44,789 nucleotides of DNA, taken from RHKX01 sp964497825 (GTDB taxonomy: Bacteria > Actinomycetota > Thermoleophilia > Solirubrobacterales > 70-9). How positions within the stretch are numbered: position 1 is the first letter of the stretch; each line of letters opens with the position of its first letter. A program made the translations under genes and the position numbers. Under the pieces are notes generated by a model. It saw only the letters and a list, made by a program, of their open reading frames with translations. It was not told where the DNA came from and made no database searches. This document shows positions 32,291 to 42,686 of this stretch, in pieces. The DNA lies in contig CAZCFA010000015.1 in NCBI GenBank assembly GCA_964497825.1, positions 1-44,789 on the forward strand. Direction: 5' to 3'.

Positions 32291-32308
32291 CGGCACCGTT
32301 CGGTGCCG
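32291..32308. promoter_or_regulatory. Perfect 8-bp inverted repeat between GT4 and pilin genes
   Basis: CGGCACCG (32291-32298) and CGGTGCCG (32301-32308) flank TT. The site is in the 156-bp divergent region between the glycosyltransferase and pilin-like genes. An operator is the simplest reading; no clear promoter could be assigned for either gene. Confidence 0.45.
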
Positions 32309-32414
32309 GGAAAGTCACATCCGCGTCTTGTTCGGTCGCACGCGGCGGCGCACGATCGGGGTCCAATACCGGACCCGGCGGCCGCAGCGGCCGGCCGGGA
32401 GGAAGGAGTCTCGG

Positions 32415-32678
32415 ATGTACGCGATGTACGCCCTGTTCGGATCGACCCATGCCCGCCTCGGCCGGGCGCTGGCCGGCGCCCGCGAGCGGCTCGCCGGCGA
32501 GCGTGGCCAGGGGACGGTCGAGTACGTCGGCCTGGTGCTGCTGGTCGCCGCCCTGATGGGCGGCATGGTCGCCGCGGTGGGCGGGCTCGGCAGCCTCTCG
32601 GGGATCGGCAAGGAGCTCGGCGAGGCGATCACCAAGAAGATCGTCCAGGCGGTCCAGAAGATCACGTTCGCGTCCTGA
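32415..32678 (+). CDS. Flp-type pilin-like protein
   Basis: An 87-residue protein with a type IV pilin-like arrangement: a short basic N-terminus (MYAMYALFGSTHARLGRALA), then ERGQGTVEYVGLVLLVAALM, where G-x-x-x-x-E-Y before a hydrophobic helix matches the Flp/Tad prepilin processing pattern. A short C-terminal part follows (KELGEAITKKIVQAVQKI). GGAGGAAGGAG upstream of ATG 32415 is a strong ribosome binding site. No Tad secretion or prepilin peptidase genes are in the window, so it would depend on machinery elsewhere. It is followed by a strong hairpin and is therefore probably monocistronic. Confidence 0.8.
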   Translation: MYAMYALFGSTHARLGRALAGARERLAGERGQGTVEYVGLVLLVAALMGGMVAAVGGLGSLSGIGKELGEAITKKIVQAVQKITFAS

Positions 32679-32690
32679 TCGCGCCGATCC

Positions 32691-32716
32691 GGGCCGCCCG
32701 CCGAGGCGGGCGGCCC
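32691..32716 (+). terminator. Strong hairpin terminator after the pilin gene
   Basis: GGGCCGCCCGCC (32691-32702) and its exact complement (32705-32716) form a 12-bp stem with a tiny loop, 12 nt after the pilin stop. No T-run is present. It separates the pilin gene from rph. Confidence 0.75.
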
Positions 32717-32742
32717 CGGCGCCATCTGGGAGACTGGCGCTC

Positions 32743-33465
32743 GTGGCCCAGCGAAGCTACGAGCGCGGCAACGCCGAGATGCGCCCGGTCGAGATCGAGC
32801 CCGGCTTCGTCCGCACCGCCGCCGGCTCGGCGCTGATCTCGATCGGCGAGACCCGGGTGATCTGCACGGCGTCGATCGCCGAGCAGGTTCCGCGCTGGAT
32901 GCGCGGCAGCGGTCGCGGCTGGGTGACCGCCGAGTACGCGATGCTGCCCGCCTCGACCGGCGAGCGTAAGCAGCGCGACTCGCACCGCGGCCGCCCCGAC
33001 GGCCGCTCGACCGAGATCCAGCGCCTGATCGGTAGGGCGCTGCGGGTCATCGTCGACTTCGAGGCGCTCGGCGAGCGCGCCGTCTGGATCGACTGCGACG
33101 TCCTGCAGGCCGACGGCGGCACCCGCTGCGCCTCGATCACCGGCGCCTACGTGGCGCTGCAGCAGGCGCTCGCCGCCGCGGTCGAGCGCGGCGATCTCGG
33201 CGCGATCCCGCTCACCGGCACGGTTGCGGCGCTCAGCGTCGGCGTCGTCGACGGCGAGCCGCTCTGCGACCTCGACTACTCCGAGGACTCGCGGGCGGAG
33301 GTCGACGCCAACGTCGTGATGACCGGCGAGGGCGGCCTCGTCGAGGTTCAGGCGACCGCCGAGCGAACGCCGTTGTCGCGCGCCTCGCTCGACCGGCTGC
33401 TCGGCCTCGCCGAGGCCGGGATCGCCGAGCTGCGGGCGGTGCAGGAGCGGGCGACGGCGGCGTGA
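32743..33465 (+). CDS. rph: Ribonuclease PH
   Basis: A 240-residue phosphorolytic 3'-5' exoribonuclease that trims tRNA 3' ends. The N-terminus (YERGNAEMRPVEIEPGFV) is typical, and the conserved core includes GSALISIGETRVICTASI, GRSTEIQRLIGRALRVIVD and IDCDVLQADGGTRCASITGA. Translation starts at GTG 32743; no good ribosome binding site is seen, so the message may be leaderless. The stop overlaps the rdgB start by 4 nt (GTGA). The rph-rdgB pairing is widespread in bacteria. Confidence 0.95.
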   Translation: MAQRSYERGNAEMRPVEIEPGFVRTAAGSALISIGETRVICTASIAEQVPRWMRGSGRGWVTAEYAMLPASTGERKQRDSHRGRPDGRSTEIQRLIGRALRVIVDFEALGERAVWIDCDVLQADGGTRCASITGAYVALQQALAAAVERGDLGAIPLTGTVAALSVGVVDGEPLCDLDYSEDSRAEVDANVVMTGEGGLVEVQATAERTPLSRASLDRLLGLAEAGIAELRAVQERATAA

Positions 33466-34046
33466 GCGCGCGTCCGGCGTTGGTGCTGGCTTCGCGCAAC
33501 GAGCACAAGCTCGCGGAGGTGCGCGAGATCCTCGCCGGCCACGAGGTGCTGCCGCTGCCCGACGACGTCGTGCTGCCGCCCGAGGACGGCGCGACGTTCG
33601 CCGCCAACGCCGCCGGCAAGGCGCGCGCCGCCCATGCCGCGACCGGGCGCGCCGTGATCGCCGACGACTCGGGGATCGAAGCGGCCGCGCTCGGCGGCCG
33701 TCCCGGCGTGCGCTCGGCTCGCTACGCCGGGCCCGGCGCCAGCGATGAGCAGAACCTGGCGCTGCTGCTCGACGAGGTCGGCGCCGCCGGCGACCGTCGC
33801 GTCGCCTACGTCTGCGCGATCGTCCACATCGGCGCCGACGGCGCCGAGACCGTGCGCGAGGCCCGCTGCGAGGGGACGCTGGCGACCGAACCGCGCGGCG
33901 ACGGCGGCTTCGGCTACGACCCCGCCTTCGTCCCGGCCGATCTCGGCGACGGCCGCACGATGGCCGAGCTCACGGCCGCCGAGAAGCACTCGATCTCGCA
34001 TCGCGGACGGGCGCTGCGCGCGATCGCGGCGGCGATCGGACCATGA
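33462..34046 (+). CDS. rdgB: dITP/XTP pyrophosphatase (RdgB/HAM1)
   Basis: A 194-residue enzyme that hydrolyses non-canonical purine triphosphates (dITP, XTP), keeping them out of DNA and RNA. Family motifs are LASRNEHKLAEVREIL near the start, VIADDSGIEAAALGG, GFGYDPAFVP, and EKHSISHRGRAL near the end. It starts at GTG 33462 inside the rph stop and ends with a 4-nt overlap (ATGA) on the transporter gene, so three genes are coupled. Confidence 0.95.
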   Translation: MSARPALVLASRNEHKLAEVREILAGHEVLPLPDDVVLPPEDGATFAANAAGKARAAHAATGRAVIADDSGIEAAALGGRPGVRSARYAGPGASDEQNLALLLDEVGAAGDRRVAYVCAIVHIGADGAETVREARCEGTLATEPRGDGGFGYDPAFVPADLGDGRTMAELTAAEKHSISHRGRALRAIAAAIGP

Positions 34047-34954
34047 GCGGCGGCACCAAGTCGCGGGCGGCGATGCTCTCCGTCGTCTCCAACTGCGTCT
34101 TGATCGCGCTCAAGCTCGCCGCCGGCCTGATCACCGGCTCGATCGCGATCCTGACCGAGGCGATCCACTCGGCGATCGACCTGCTCGCCTCGCTGGTCGC
34201 GCTGGTCTCGGTCCGCAAGGCCGACGTGCCCGCCGACGCCGACCACCCCTACGGGCACGAGAAGGCCGAGAACGTCGCCGCCGGGGCGGAGGCGATGCTG
34301 ATCCTGCTCGGCGCGGTGATCGTCGTGATCGAGGCCGTCCGCCGGCTGCTCCACGGGTCCGAGGTCGACCGGATCGGGATCGGCATCGCCGTGATCGCGA
34401 TCTCGCTCGTCACCAACCTGCTCGTCTCCGCCTACCTCTACCGTCGCTCGCGCGCGCTCGGCTCGCCGGCGCTGGAGGGCGACGCCGCGCACCTGCGCAC
34501 CGACGCGCTGACCTCGGTCGCGGTGCTCGTCGGGCTGCTGCTGGTCGAGGTCACCGGCGTCGCCGCCTTCGACTCGATCGCCGCGATCCTCGTCGCCGCG
34601 GCGATCGTCGCGACCGGCGTTCGGCTCGCGCTGCGCTCGGGCCGGGTGCTGATGGACGAGGCGCTGCCGGCGGGCGAGCTCGACCGGATCGAGCGCGCGA
34701 TCGCCGCCGCGCGGCCGCCGCAGATGGCCGGCTACCACAAGCTGCGCGCGCGCCGGGCGGGCTCGCGCCGGCACATCGACCTGCACGTCCAGTTCCGCGC
34801 CGGAACCAGCCTCGAGCGGGCGCACCGGCTCGCCCACGAGCTCCGCGACGCGATCGGCGACGAGCTGCCGAACGCCGACGTCCTGATCCACGTCGAGCCG
34901 GAGGGCTCCTACCGCGGGCCCGAGGACGAGGCCGGGCCGCTGCGGCACGGCTGA
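34043..34954 (+). CDS. Cation diffusion facilitator family transporter
   Basis: A 303-residue divalent metal/proton antiporter in the inner membrane. Six hydrophobic helices occupy about residues 9-205, followed by a cytosolic C-terminal domain with family residues (HIDLHVQFRAGTSLERAHRL). Metal-site residues are seen in TEAIHSAIDLLA (an H...D type site, which in this family often favours zinc) and HLRTDALTS (H...D). The loop ADHPYGHEKAENVAA is characteristic. It ends the rph-rdgB operon. Zinc is the likely substrate, but iron or manganese is possible. Confidence 0.92.
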   Translation: MSGGTKSRAAMLSVVSNCVLIALKLAAGLITGSIAILTEAIHSAIDLLASLVALVSVRKADVPADADHPYGHEKAENVAAGAEAMLILLGAVIVVIEAVRRLLHGSEVDRIGIGIAVIAISLVTNLLVSAYLYRRSRALGSPALEGDAAHLRTDALTSVAVLVGLLLVEVTGVAAFDSIAAILVAAAIVATGVRLALRSGRVLMDEALPAGELDRIERAIAAARPPQMAGYHKLRARRAGSRRHIDLHVQFRAGTSLERAHRLAHELRDAIGDELPNADVLIHVEPEGSYRGPEDEAGPLRHG

Positions 34955-34961
34955 GCCGCGC

Positions 34962-35102
34962 TCAGGTCAGGTTGACGGCCGCGGCGAGGCCGACGGCGAC
35001 GACGGTGATCGCGTAGCCGGTGTAGCCGTTGACCGCGAACAGCACCGCGGCGATCGCGCAGGCGGCGACGACCGTGATCCACGATGCGCGCGGAACGTCC
35101 AC
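34962..35102 (-). CDS. 46-residue membrane protein
   Basis: A short frame from GTG 35102 to TGA 34962. The peptide begins VDVPRASW and contains two hydrophobic segments (ITVVAACAIAAVLFAV and YAITVVAVGLAAAVNL) joined by NGYTG, a plausible two-helix membrane hairpin. It is convergent with the CDF gene, 7 bp away, and divergent from the roadblock-like gene. A -10-like CATAGA lies just upstream. I do not recognise a family. The hydrophobic pattern is unlikely from random GC-rich sequence, which supports it as a gene. Confidence 0.55.
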   Translation of the reverse strand: MDVPRASWITVVAACAIAAVLFAVNGYTGYAITVVAVGLAAAVNLT

Positions 35103-35140
35103 GCCTCTATGTTGCAGCAGATGCTGGACGGACCGAGCAC

Positions 35141-35485
35141 GTGACCGTCGGCGCCGCCGAGCGCGCCGTCGCGAAGCTGGTCGAGCTCAGCGCCGACCTG
35201 CGCGCCTGCGCGCTCGTCGGTGCCGACGGCGCCGTGCTGGCGAGCAGCGGCCGGGCGCCGTGGGGCGAGCACGCGGCCGAGCTCTGGGCCGCCGCCGACG
35301 CCGCCCGCAGCGACGCGGGGCCGGCGACCCAGGTCCAGGTCGGGACCGACGGCGGCGAGCTGTTCGCGACCCGCTCCGGCGGCGTCACCGCGATCGCCGT
35401 CACCGACCGCTTCGCGCTCGCCTCGCTGATGTTCTGTGACCTCCGCGCGGCGCTGCGCGAGCTCGCCGCCGCCGGGAACGGCTGA
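35141..35485 (+). CDS. Small Roadblock/LC7-like protein
   Basis: A 114-residue soluble protein. The pattern LVGADGAVLASSG, then GELFATRSGGVTAIAVTDRF and ALASLMFCDLRAALREL, fits a Roadblock/LC7 (MglB-like) fold, which often partners small GTPases, although no GTPase gene is nearby. GTG 35141 is preferred because the frame upstream (to 35084) overlaps the divergent small gene. Its stop overlaps the ATG of the next gene by 1 nt (TGATG), showing coupling. The fold call is moderate; biological role unknown. Confidence 0.65.
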   Translation: MTVGAAERAVAKLVELSADLRACALVGADGAVLASSGRAPWGEHAAELWAAADAARSDAGPATQVQVGTDGGELFATRSGGVTAIAVTDRFALASLMFCDLRAALRELAAAGNG

Positions 35486-35700
35486 TGCAGAAGCCGTACC
35501 GCTTCCTGATCGACCGGGTCTCCTCCTACGCGGAGGAGGGCGGCGCCTACCTGCGCCGGCGCCGGATCCGCGGCCGCCCGTTCGCGCGCGTGTGGCGATC
35601 GGGCGAGGCGGTCGAGGCGGTCGCGCTCGACAGCGAGGCCGGCGCCCGGCTGGCGGCGGTGGCGGACGAGCTCACCGCGACGTTCCCGCGGCGCCGCTGA
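35485..35700 (+). CDS. 71-residue basic hypothetical protein
   Basis: A short, arginine-rich protein (MQKPYRFLIDRVSSYAEEGG, then LRRRRIRGRPFARVWR) of no family I recognise. ATG 35485 overlaps the preceding stop by one base, so it is translated together with the Roadblock-like protein. The basic patch could bind nucleic acid or an acidic partner; this is inference from composition. Confidence 0.6.
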   Translation: MQKPYRFLIDRVSSYAEEGGAYLRRRRIRGRPFARVWRSGEAVEAVALDSEAGARLAAVADELTATFPRRR

Positions 35701-35756
35701 GACATTCGTCCAGAAGCGGGGGGCGCGCCCGCCGGTCGCGGGGTTGAGGGTTGCGG

Positions 35757-35981
35757 ATGACCGCGCCCGACGATCAGAGCCCGCGAGCTCGGCGTGACCG
35801 ACGGATCAGCGCCGCGCTCGCCGCCGATCCGGCGCTGGCGGCGGAGCTCGAGATGATCGTCGCCGCGTTCGGCGCCGACGCCCGCGAGCGCTTCCTCGCC
35901 GCCTTCGCCGACGAGCTCCGCCGCCACGTCCGGCCCGCCGCCGCGGTGCTGGCCGCGCTCGAGCGCGCCGCGCACCGTTAG
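35757..35981 (+). CDS. 74-residue alpha-helical hypothetical protein
   Basis: A short protein (MTAPDDQSPRARRDRRISAA onward), mostly helical and alanine-rich, without cysteine or membrane segments. GAGGG lies 7 nt before ATG 35757. It is 56 bp downstream of the 71-residue gene and on the same strand, so the three small genes may be one unit. No function can be assigned. Confidence 0.5.
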   Translation: MTAPDDQSPRARRDRRISAALAADPALAAELEMIVAAFGADARERFLAAFADELRRHVRPAAAVLAALERAAHR

Positions 35982-36073
35982 CGCCGGGGGGGGCGCCGTC
36001 ACGGGCGCCGGGCTTACCGGGATTGCGGCACCACGTCCGGCCGCCCCCAGCGACCCGAGGAGTCCCGAAGCAG

Positions 36074-37969
36074 ATGAGCGTCACGCAGCGATCCCGACGC
36101 CGGTTGCAGTTCGTCGTCATCGTCGTCGTCGCGGCGGTCGCGCTGGCGGCGATGCTGCTCGCCCCGAGCGCCCGCGCCGGCCGCTACACCGTGGCCCAGT
36201 GCGATCGCAGCAACCGCGGCTACGCCGACGCGCTGTTCGAGCGCCGCTACGGGGGCGACTACGGGATCGCCTACCGCTGCGCCGAGGACGAGGACGGCAA
36301 CTCGCTGCAGATCCACGCGATCACCGGCGCCCCCAACGACCGCTTCGGACGGATCTCGTGGTCGGCGCCGGCCGGTTCGCGGATCGTCGCCGTCAGCGCC
36401 GAGGCGCGCCTGCGCAGCGACGCCGGCAACCTCGCCCGGCTCTCGTTCCTCGACGGCGCCGGCAACGAGGTCGGCAGGGTCGCGACCGGCGCCGACGCAC
36501 CCGGCGGCTTTCAGTCGTTCGGCCGCCAGCTCAGCGACGCCGGTCGCGAGCGCTTCGCGGCCTCGCTCGGCTGCGTCCAGCGCGACGGCTGCCGCTACTC
36601 CGATCAGGCCCGGACCTGGATCCGCGCCGTCAAGCTGACGATCGACGACTCGACCCCGCCCACCGTCATCCAGTCGGGATCGCTGCTCGAGGGCGGTTGG
36701 CAGCACGGCGCCCGCAACTTCTACGGCGGCGCGTCCGACTCCGGAGCGGGGATCCAGGGCCTGTACGCGAGCGTCAACGGCACCGCCGTGCAACCCTCGG
36801 CCGCGCCCGCCTGCGCGACGATCGCCGGCACCGGCTACGTCGCCCGCACCAGCCCCTGCCCACCGGTGGTGATCGGCGGCGGCGCCCTCGACACGGCGGC
36901 GCCGCCGTTCGTCAACGGCGACAACCGGATCGCGCTCTGCGCCTTCGACTACGCGGGCGGCGGCTCCCCGGCCTGCCTGCACAGCGTGGTCGCGGTCGAC
37001 AACGCCGCGCCCGAGGTCGCCTTCGCGACGACCCGGGACCCGGAGGACCCGGAGCTGATCGCGGCGCCGGTCGCCGATCGCCACTCGGGCGTGGCCGGCG
37101 GCGAGATCGCCTACCGGCCGCTCGACGGCGGCGCCTGGCGCGAGCTGCCGACCCGCCTCGCCGGCGGCACGCTGCTGGCCCGGGTCGATTCGCTCGCCGA
37201 GCCGCCCGGCCGCTACCTGTTCCGGGCCGCCGCCGGCGATCGGGTCGGCAACCAGGCGAGCACCACGGCCCGCGCCGACGGCTCGCGGATGGTGCTGACC
37301 TTCCCGCTGCGGGCGCCGACGAGCATCGAGGCGACGGTCGGCGGCGGGCGCTCGGCGCGCGTCCGCTACGGCCAGGAGGCGACGCTCGAGGCGACCCTTC
37401 ACGACGCCGCGGGCGCGCCGCTCGCCGGCCAGCCGCTCGACGTCGTCGCCACCTACGCTCCCGGCTCCTCGCTGGCGCCGGTCGGCCGCACGGCGACGAC
37501 CGACGCGCGCGGGCGGATCTCGCTGCGGCTGCCGGCCGGGCCCTCGCGCGAGGTCGCGGTCTCCTACGCCGGCACCCGCCGCTACCAGGCCGCGGCGCCG
37601 CGCACGCTCGGGCTCAGCGTCGAGGGCTTCGCCCGGCTCGGCGCGCTGCCCCGCCACCTCCGCGCCGGTCGCAAGCTGCTGTTCCGCGGCAGGGTCGGCA
37701 CGCTCGGGGCGACGCTCGCCCGCGGCAAGCTGGTCGAGCTCCAGGTCAAGGGCGGTGGGATCCGCCGCTACCGGACGATCCGGCAGGCGTTCCGCACCGA
37801 CCCGCGCGGCCGCTGGAGCCTGCGCTACGGCTTCGACCGCTTCTACCGGCGACCGACCCGCTTCCGCTTCCGGCTCAAGGTCGCGCGCGAGGCGGGCTGG
37901 CCCTACCTGGCGCCGGCGGTCTCGCGCTCGCGGACGCTCCAGGTCGTGCCGCGCAAGCGCCGCCGGTAG
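36074..37969 (+). CDS. Large secreted protein with Ig-like repeats
   Basis: A 631-residue exported protein. The signal peptide is residues 1-36 (basic SRRRLQF, hydrophobic core VVIVVVAAVALAAMLLAP, likely cleavage after ARA). The N-terminal half (about 37-205) is a beta-rich domain with cysteines at AQCDRS, YRCAEDE, LGCVQRDGC. A middle section has HSGVAGGEIAYRPLDGGAW-type Ig-like strands and repeated DNRIALCAFDYAG, VDNAAPEVAF motifs. The last 220 residues look like two further Ig-like or surface domains, rich in Arg/Gly, ending PRKRRR. GAGGAG precedes ATG 36074. Such proteins are frequent in Thermoleophilia genomes; role at the surface unknown. Confidence 0.75.
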   Translation: MSVTQRSRRRLQFVVIVVVAAVALAAMLLAPSARAGRYTVAQCDRSNRGYADALFERRYGGDYGIAYRCAEDEDGNSLQIHAITGAPNDRFGRISWSAPAGSRIVAVSAEARLRSDAGNLARLSFLDGAGNEVGRVATGADAPGGFQSFGRQLSDAGRERFAASLGCVQRDGCRYSDQARTWIRAVKLTIDDSTPPTVIQSGSLLEGGWQHGARNFYGGASDSGAGIQGLYASVNGTAVQPSAAPACATIAGTGYVARTSPCPPVVIGGGALDTAAPPFVNGDNRIALCAFDYAGGGSPACLHSVVAVDNAAPEVAFATTRDPEDPELIAAPVADRHSGVAGGEIAYRPLDGGAWRELPTRLAGGTLLARVDSLAEPPGRYLFRAAAGDRVGNQASTTARADGSRMVLTFPLRAPTSIEATVGGGRSARVRYGQEATLEATLHDAAGAPLAGQPLDVVATYAPGSSLAPVGRTATTDARGRISLRLPAGPSREVAVSYAGTRRYQAAAPRTLGLSVEGFARLGALPRHLRAGRKLLFRGRVGTLGATLARGKLVELQVKGGGIRRYRTIRQAFRTDPRGRWSLRYGFDRFYRRPTRFRFRLKVAREAGWPYLAPAVSRSRTLQVVPRKRRR

Positions 37970-38007
37970 CACGGCGCGGCCGCCGACCCGACCGCGCCGA
38001 GATCTCC

Positions 38008-38466
38008 CTAGACCTGGTAGCGGCCGATGTCGGCTCGCAGGCGCTCGGCGTCCTCGTCGTCGATCGCCGCCGCCGGCGCGTCGTCGTCGCCTTCACCGCC
38101 GGCGCGGCGCCAGCGGCGCGCCGCGAGCGCGATCAGGACGATCGCGGCCGCGACGCCGGCGATCGGCAGGATCCAGGCGGTCAGGTCGAAGCCCTCGCCG
38201 CGCGGCACCGCGAGCACCTCGGGGCCGTACTCGGCGACGAGCGCGTCCTTGATCTGCTCCTTGGTCTTGCCCTTGTCGATCAGCTCGTTGATGAAGGCGC
38301 GCTCGCGCTCGGCCTGCGGCGAGCTCGAGAGCTGCAGCGCGGTGCCGCAGATCGTGCACATCACCTCGTCCTCGATGTCGGGGAGGCTGGCGCGCGGCTG
38401 CGCGGCCCCGGCGGCCGCCGGCAGCAGCAGCGCGAACAGCGCCGCGATCGCCAGCACCCGGCTCAC
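38008..38466 (-). CDS. ccmH: CcmH-type cytochrome c maturation protein
   Basis: A 152-residue protein anchored in the membrane, with its N-terminal domain outside. It has a signal-like N-terminus (VLAIAALFALLLPAAAGAA) and a CxxC motif at C37/C40 (MCTICGTAL), the redox pair that reduces apocytochrome c cysteines before haem attachment. It has one membrane helix near residues 106-125 (AWILPIAGVAAAIVLIALAA). GTG 38466 overlaps the upstream thioredoxin-like gene's stop (GTGA). Together they form one arm of the system I haem ligation pathway. Confidence 0.88.
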   Translation of the reverse strand: MSRVLAIAALFALLLPAAAGAAQPRASLPDIEDEVMCTICGTALQLSSSPQAERERAFINELIDKGKTKEQIKDALVAEYGPEVLAVPRGEGFDLTAWILPIAGVAAAIVLIALAARRWRRAGGEGDDDAPAAAIDDEDAERLRADIGRYQV

Positions 38467-38981
38467 GTCCGCCCCCCGGCCAGCGGCGCGAACTGCTCGG
38501 CGAGGATCCGCTCGTCGACGGGGCCGCGATAGATGTAGGCGATCTCGCCCTCGGGGTTGATCAGGAACGACTCCGGCAGGCCCTTGACGTTGTAGCTGTC
38601 CATGACCTCGCCCTCGCCGTCGTGGAGCAGGTCGTAGGAGAGGCCGTAGCTGCGCGCGAAGCGCTCGGCGTCGGCGCTGAGGTCGCGGGAGTCGATGCCG
38701 ACGACGACGACCCGCCCGTGGTTGCGGCGCGCGAACCGCTCGATCGCCGGCGCCTCGTCCCGGCAGGGATCGCACCAGGAGGCCCAGAAGTTGAGCAGCA
38801 CCCACTCGCCGCGGTAGTCGGCGAGGCTCGCCTGCCCCTCGGCGCCGAGCCGGTCGACCGACGCGACCGGCGCCTCCTCGCCGACGGCGATCGACGGGCC
38901 GCCCTTGGCGACCAGCCCGAACGCGAGCAGCGCGATGAAGCCGATCGCCGCGAGCACTGCGAGAAACCCCTTCCGGTTCAT
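38463..38981 (-). CDS. ccmG: CcmG/ResA/TlpA-type membrane-anchored thioredoxin
   Basis: A 172-residue periplasmic-facing redoxin with an N-terminal anchor (FLAVLAAIGFIALLAFGLVA) and a thioredoxin fold. The active site is C70-x-x-C73 in NFWASWCDPCRDE; the cis-proline region is GLPESFLIN. It would pass electrons to apocytochrome c cysteines in cooperation with CcmH, encoded directly downstream with a 4-nt overlap. TAACCT, complementary to 38991-38996, lies 9 nt before ATG 38981 as a leaderless-type -10. Confidence 0.9.
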   Translation of the reverse strand: MNRKGFLAVLAAIGFIALLAFGLVAKGGPSIAVGEEAPVASVDRLGAEGQASLADYRGEWVLLNFWASWCDPCRDEAPAIERFARRNHGRVVVVGIDSRDLSADAERFARSYGLSYDLLHDGEGEVMDSYNVKGLPESFLINPEGEIAYIYRGPVDERILAEQFAPLAGGRT

Positions 38982-39059
38982 GCGAGGCGGAGGTTAGAGG
39001 TGGCGCCCGGCCGCGGCCCCGATCACGACGGCGGCACCGGGCCCGCGCGGGCGCGGGCA

Positions 39060-39130
39060 AGCGGGTGAGGGGAATCGAACCCCCGTCACCAGCTTGGGAA
39101 GCTGGTGCTCTGCCATTGAGCTACACCCGC
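39060..39130 (-). tRNA. tRNA-Gly (anticodon CCC)
   Basis: Read on the minus strand, the 71-nt sequence folds into a standard cloverleaf: acceptor GCGGGTG pairs with CACCCGC, D arm GCTC/GAGC, anticodon stem ACCAGC/GCTGGT with loop TTCCCAA (anticodon CCC, reading GGG), and T arm GGGTTCGATTCCCC. A U discriminator base (39060) is usual for glycine tRNA. CCA is not encoded. It lies between the ccmG and SDR genes. Confidence 0.95.
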
Positions 39131-39175
39131 GGGGGAGTGGGGAAGATACTTCGTCGGCGGCGCTGCTCGCGACGC

Positions 39176-39877
39176 TCAGTTCGCCTGGGCGGCCGGCCTG
39201 ATCAGGATCTCGTTGACGTCGACCCGGCCCGGCTGCTCGATCGCGTAGATCACCGCGGCGGCGATGTCGTCGGCCTCGAGCGCGTCGCCGGGCCGCTCGT
39301 CGAAGAACGGCGTGTCGACCATGCCGGGCTCGACCAGCGTCACCTTGATCGAGCTGTTGTCGTGGATCTGCCGCAGCTCCTGCCGCAGCGACTCGCCGAT
39401 CGCGGTCGCCGCCCACTTGGTCGCCGAGTAGAGCGAGCCCGGCAGCGCCCGGCGGCCGGCGACCGAGCTGGTGATCAGGTAGTGGCCGGCGCCGCGCTCG
39501 AGCAGGTGGGGGAGGGTGGCGCGGATCGTGTGGGCGACGCCGAGCACGTTGGTCAACACCATCGACCGCCAGTGCTCGGGCGTTTCCCGCAGGAACCCGC
39601 GGGCGGCGCCGAAGCCGGCGTTGGCGAAGACCACGTCGAAGCCCCCGAAGCGCTCGATCGCGGCGGCGGCGAGGCCCTCGACCTGATCCCACTCGGTGAC
39701 GTCGCAGGGGACGACGAGCACGTCGTCGCCGCCGAGCTCGGCGGCGAGCCGGCGCAGCGCGTCCTCGCCGCGGGCCGCGAGCACGAGCCGGTGGCCCGCC
39801 CCGTGCAGCCGCCTGGCGGTCGCGGCGCCGATGCCGCTGCCGGCGCCCGTGATCAGGGCCGTTCGCGAGTCCTCCAT
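39176..39877 (-). CDS. Short-chain dehydrogenase/reductase
   Basis: A 233-residue classical SDR. The cofactor motif is TGAGSGIG, the structural motif NAGFG, and the catalytic residues are serine in ITSSVAG and Tyr/Lys in YSATK. ATG 39877 is chosen because the frame upstream (to 39922) adds residues without similarity to the family N-terminus, and TAACAAT lies just before it as a probable -10. The C-terminus (IEQPGRVDVNEILIRPAAQ) is typical of SDRs of the YdfG-like group. Substrate unknown. It sits between the two halves of the cytochrome c maturation genes without an obvious functional link. Confidence 0.9.
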   Translation of the reverse strand: MEDSRTALITGAGSGIGAATARRLHGAGHRLVLAARGEDALRRLAAELGGDDVLVVPCDVTEWDQVEGLAAAAIERFGGFDVVFANAGFGAARGFLRETPEHWRSMVLTNVLGVAHTIRATLPHLLERGAGHYLITSSVAGRRALPGSLYSATKWAATAIGESLRQELRQIHDNSSIKVTLVEPGMVDTPFFDERPGDALEADDIAAAVIYAIEQPGRVDVNEILIRPAAQAN

Positions 39878-39927
39878 CGCGACATTGTTAGCAACGGCGC
39901 CGCGCCCGCCGATCGCCGCCATGACCC

Positions 39928-39936
39928 TGCGATAAT
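39928..39936 (+). promoter_or_regulatory. Extended -10 promoter of ccmE
   Basis: TGC immediately before GATAAT (39931-39936) forms an extended -10 element 12 nt before the ccmE start. No convincing -35 is present, as expected for an extended -10 promoter. Confidence 0.5.
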
Positions 39937-39948
39937 CCGCGGCCTTCC

Positions 39949-40385
39949 ATGGACGTCGACCGCAAGCGCCGCTTCCGCCTGATCACCGCGATGACCGTCG
40001 CGCTGCTGCTGGCGACCGCGGGCCTGTACGTCACCTACACGGCGTTCAGCGGCGCCACCGAGTCGAAGCAGCCGTCCGAGCTGCTCGCCGCCGGCGCGAG
40101 CGGCGAGACCTACAAGGTGACCGGAACGGTCGTCAAGTCCGACGACAGCAAGCGCGACTTCTACATCGTCGACAGCGACGCCGCCGACGGCGCCAAGCGC
40201 CTCCACGTCCTCTACCCGGAGGGCACGATCCCCGATCCGTTCCGGGTCGGGCGCGAGATCGTCGTCAGCGGCGCGATCGACGCCGACGGCACCCTGATCG
40301 CCGACAAGGACAGCCTGATCACCAAGTGTCCCTCTAAGTTCAGCGACAAGGTCGAGGACAAGACCAACGTCGAGTTCGTCGACTG

Positions 40386-40386
<1 letters not shown>
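39949..40386 (+). CDS. ccmE: CcmE haem chaperone, Cys-type
   Basis: A 145-residue protein with one N-terminal membrane helix (AMTVALLLATAGLYVTYTAF) and a periplasmic beta-barrel (OB-fold) domain. CcmE carries haem to the cytochrome ligase. The family's haem-attachment residue is a histidine in E. coli and a cysteine in a C-x3-Y motif in archaeal and Desulfovibrio-type proteins. Here the motif is C127-P-S-K-F131 (TKCPSKFSDK), a cysteine-type site with phenylalanine in place of tyrosine. The stop overlaps the ccmF start (TGATG). ATG 39949 follows the extended -10 promoter. Confidence 0.9.
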
Positions 40387-42653
<2,267 letters not shown>

Positions 42654-42686
42654 TCGCTCCGCGATGGGCGGAGGGGCGGAGGGTCG

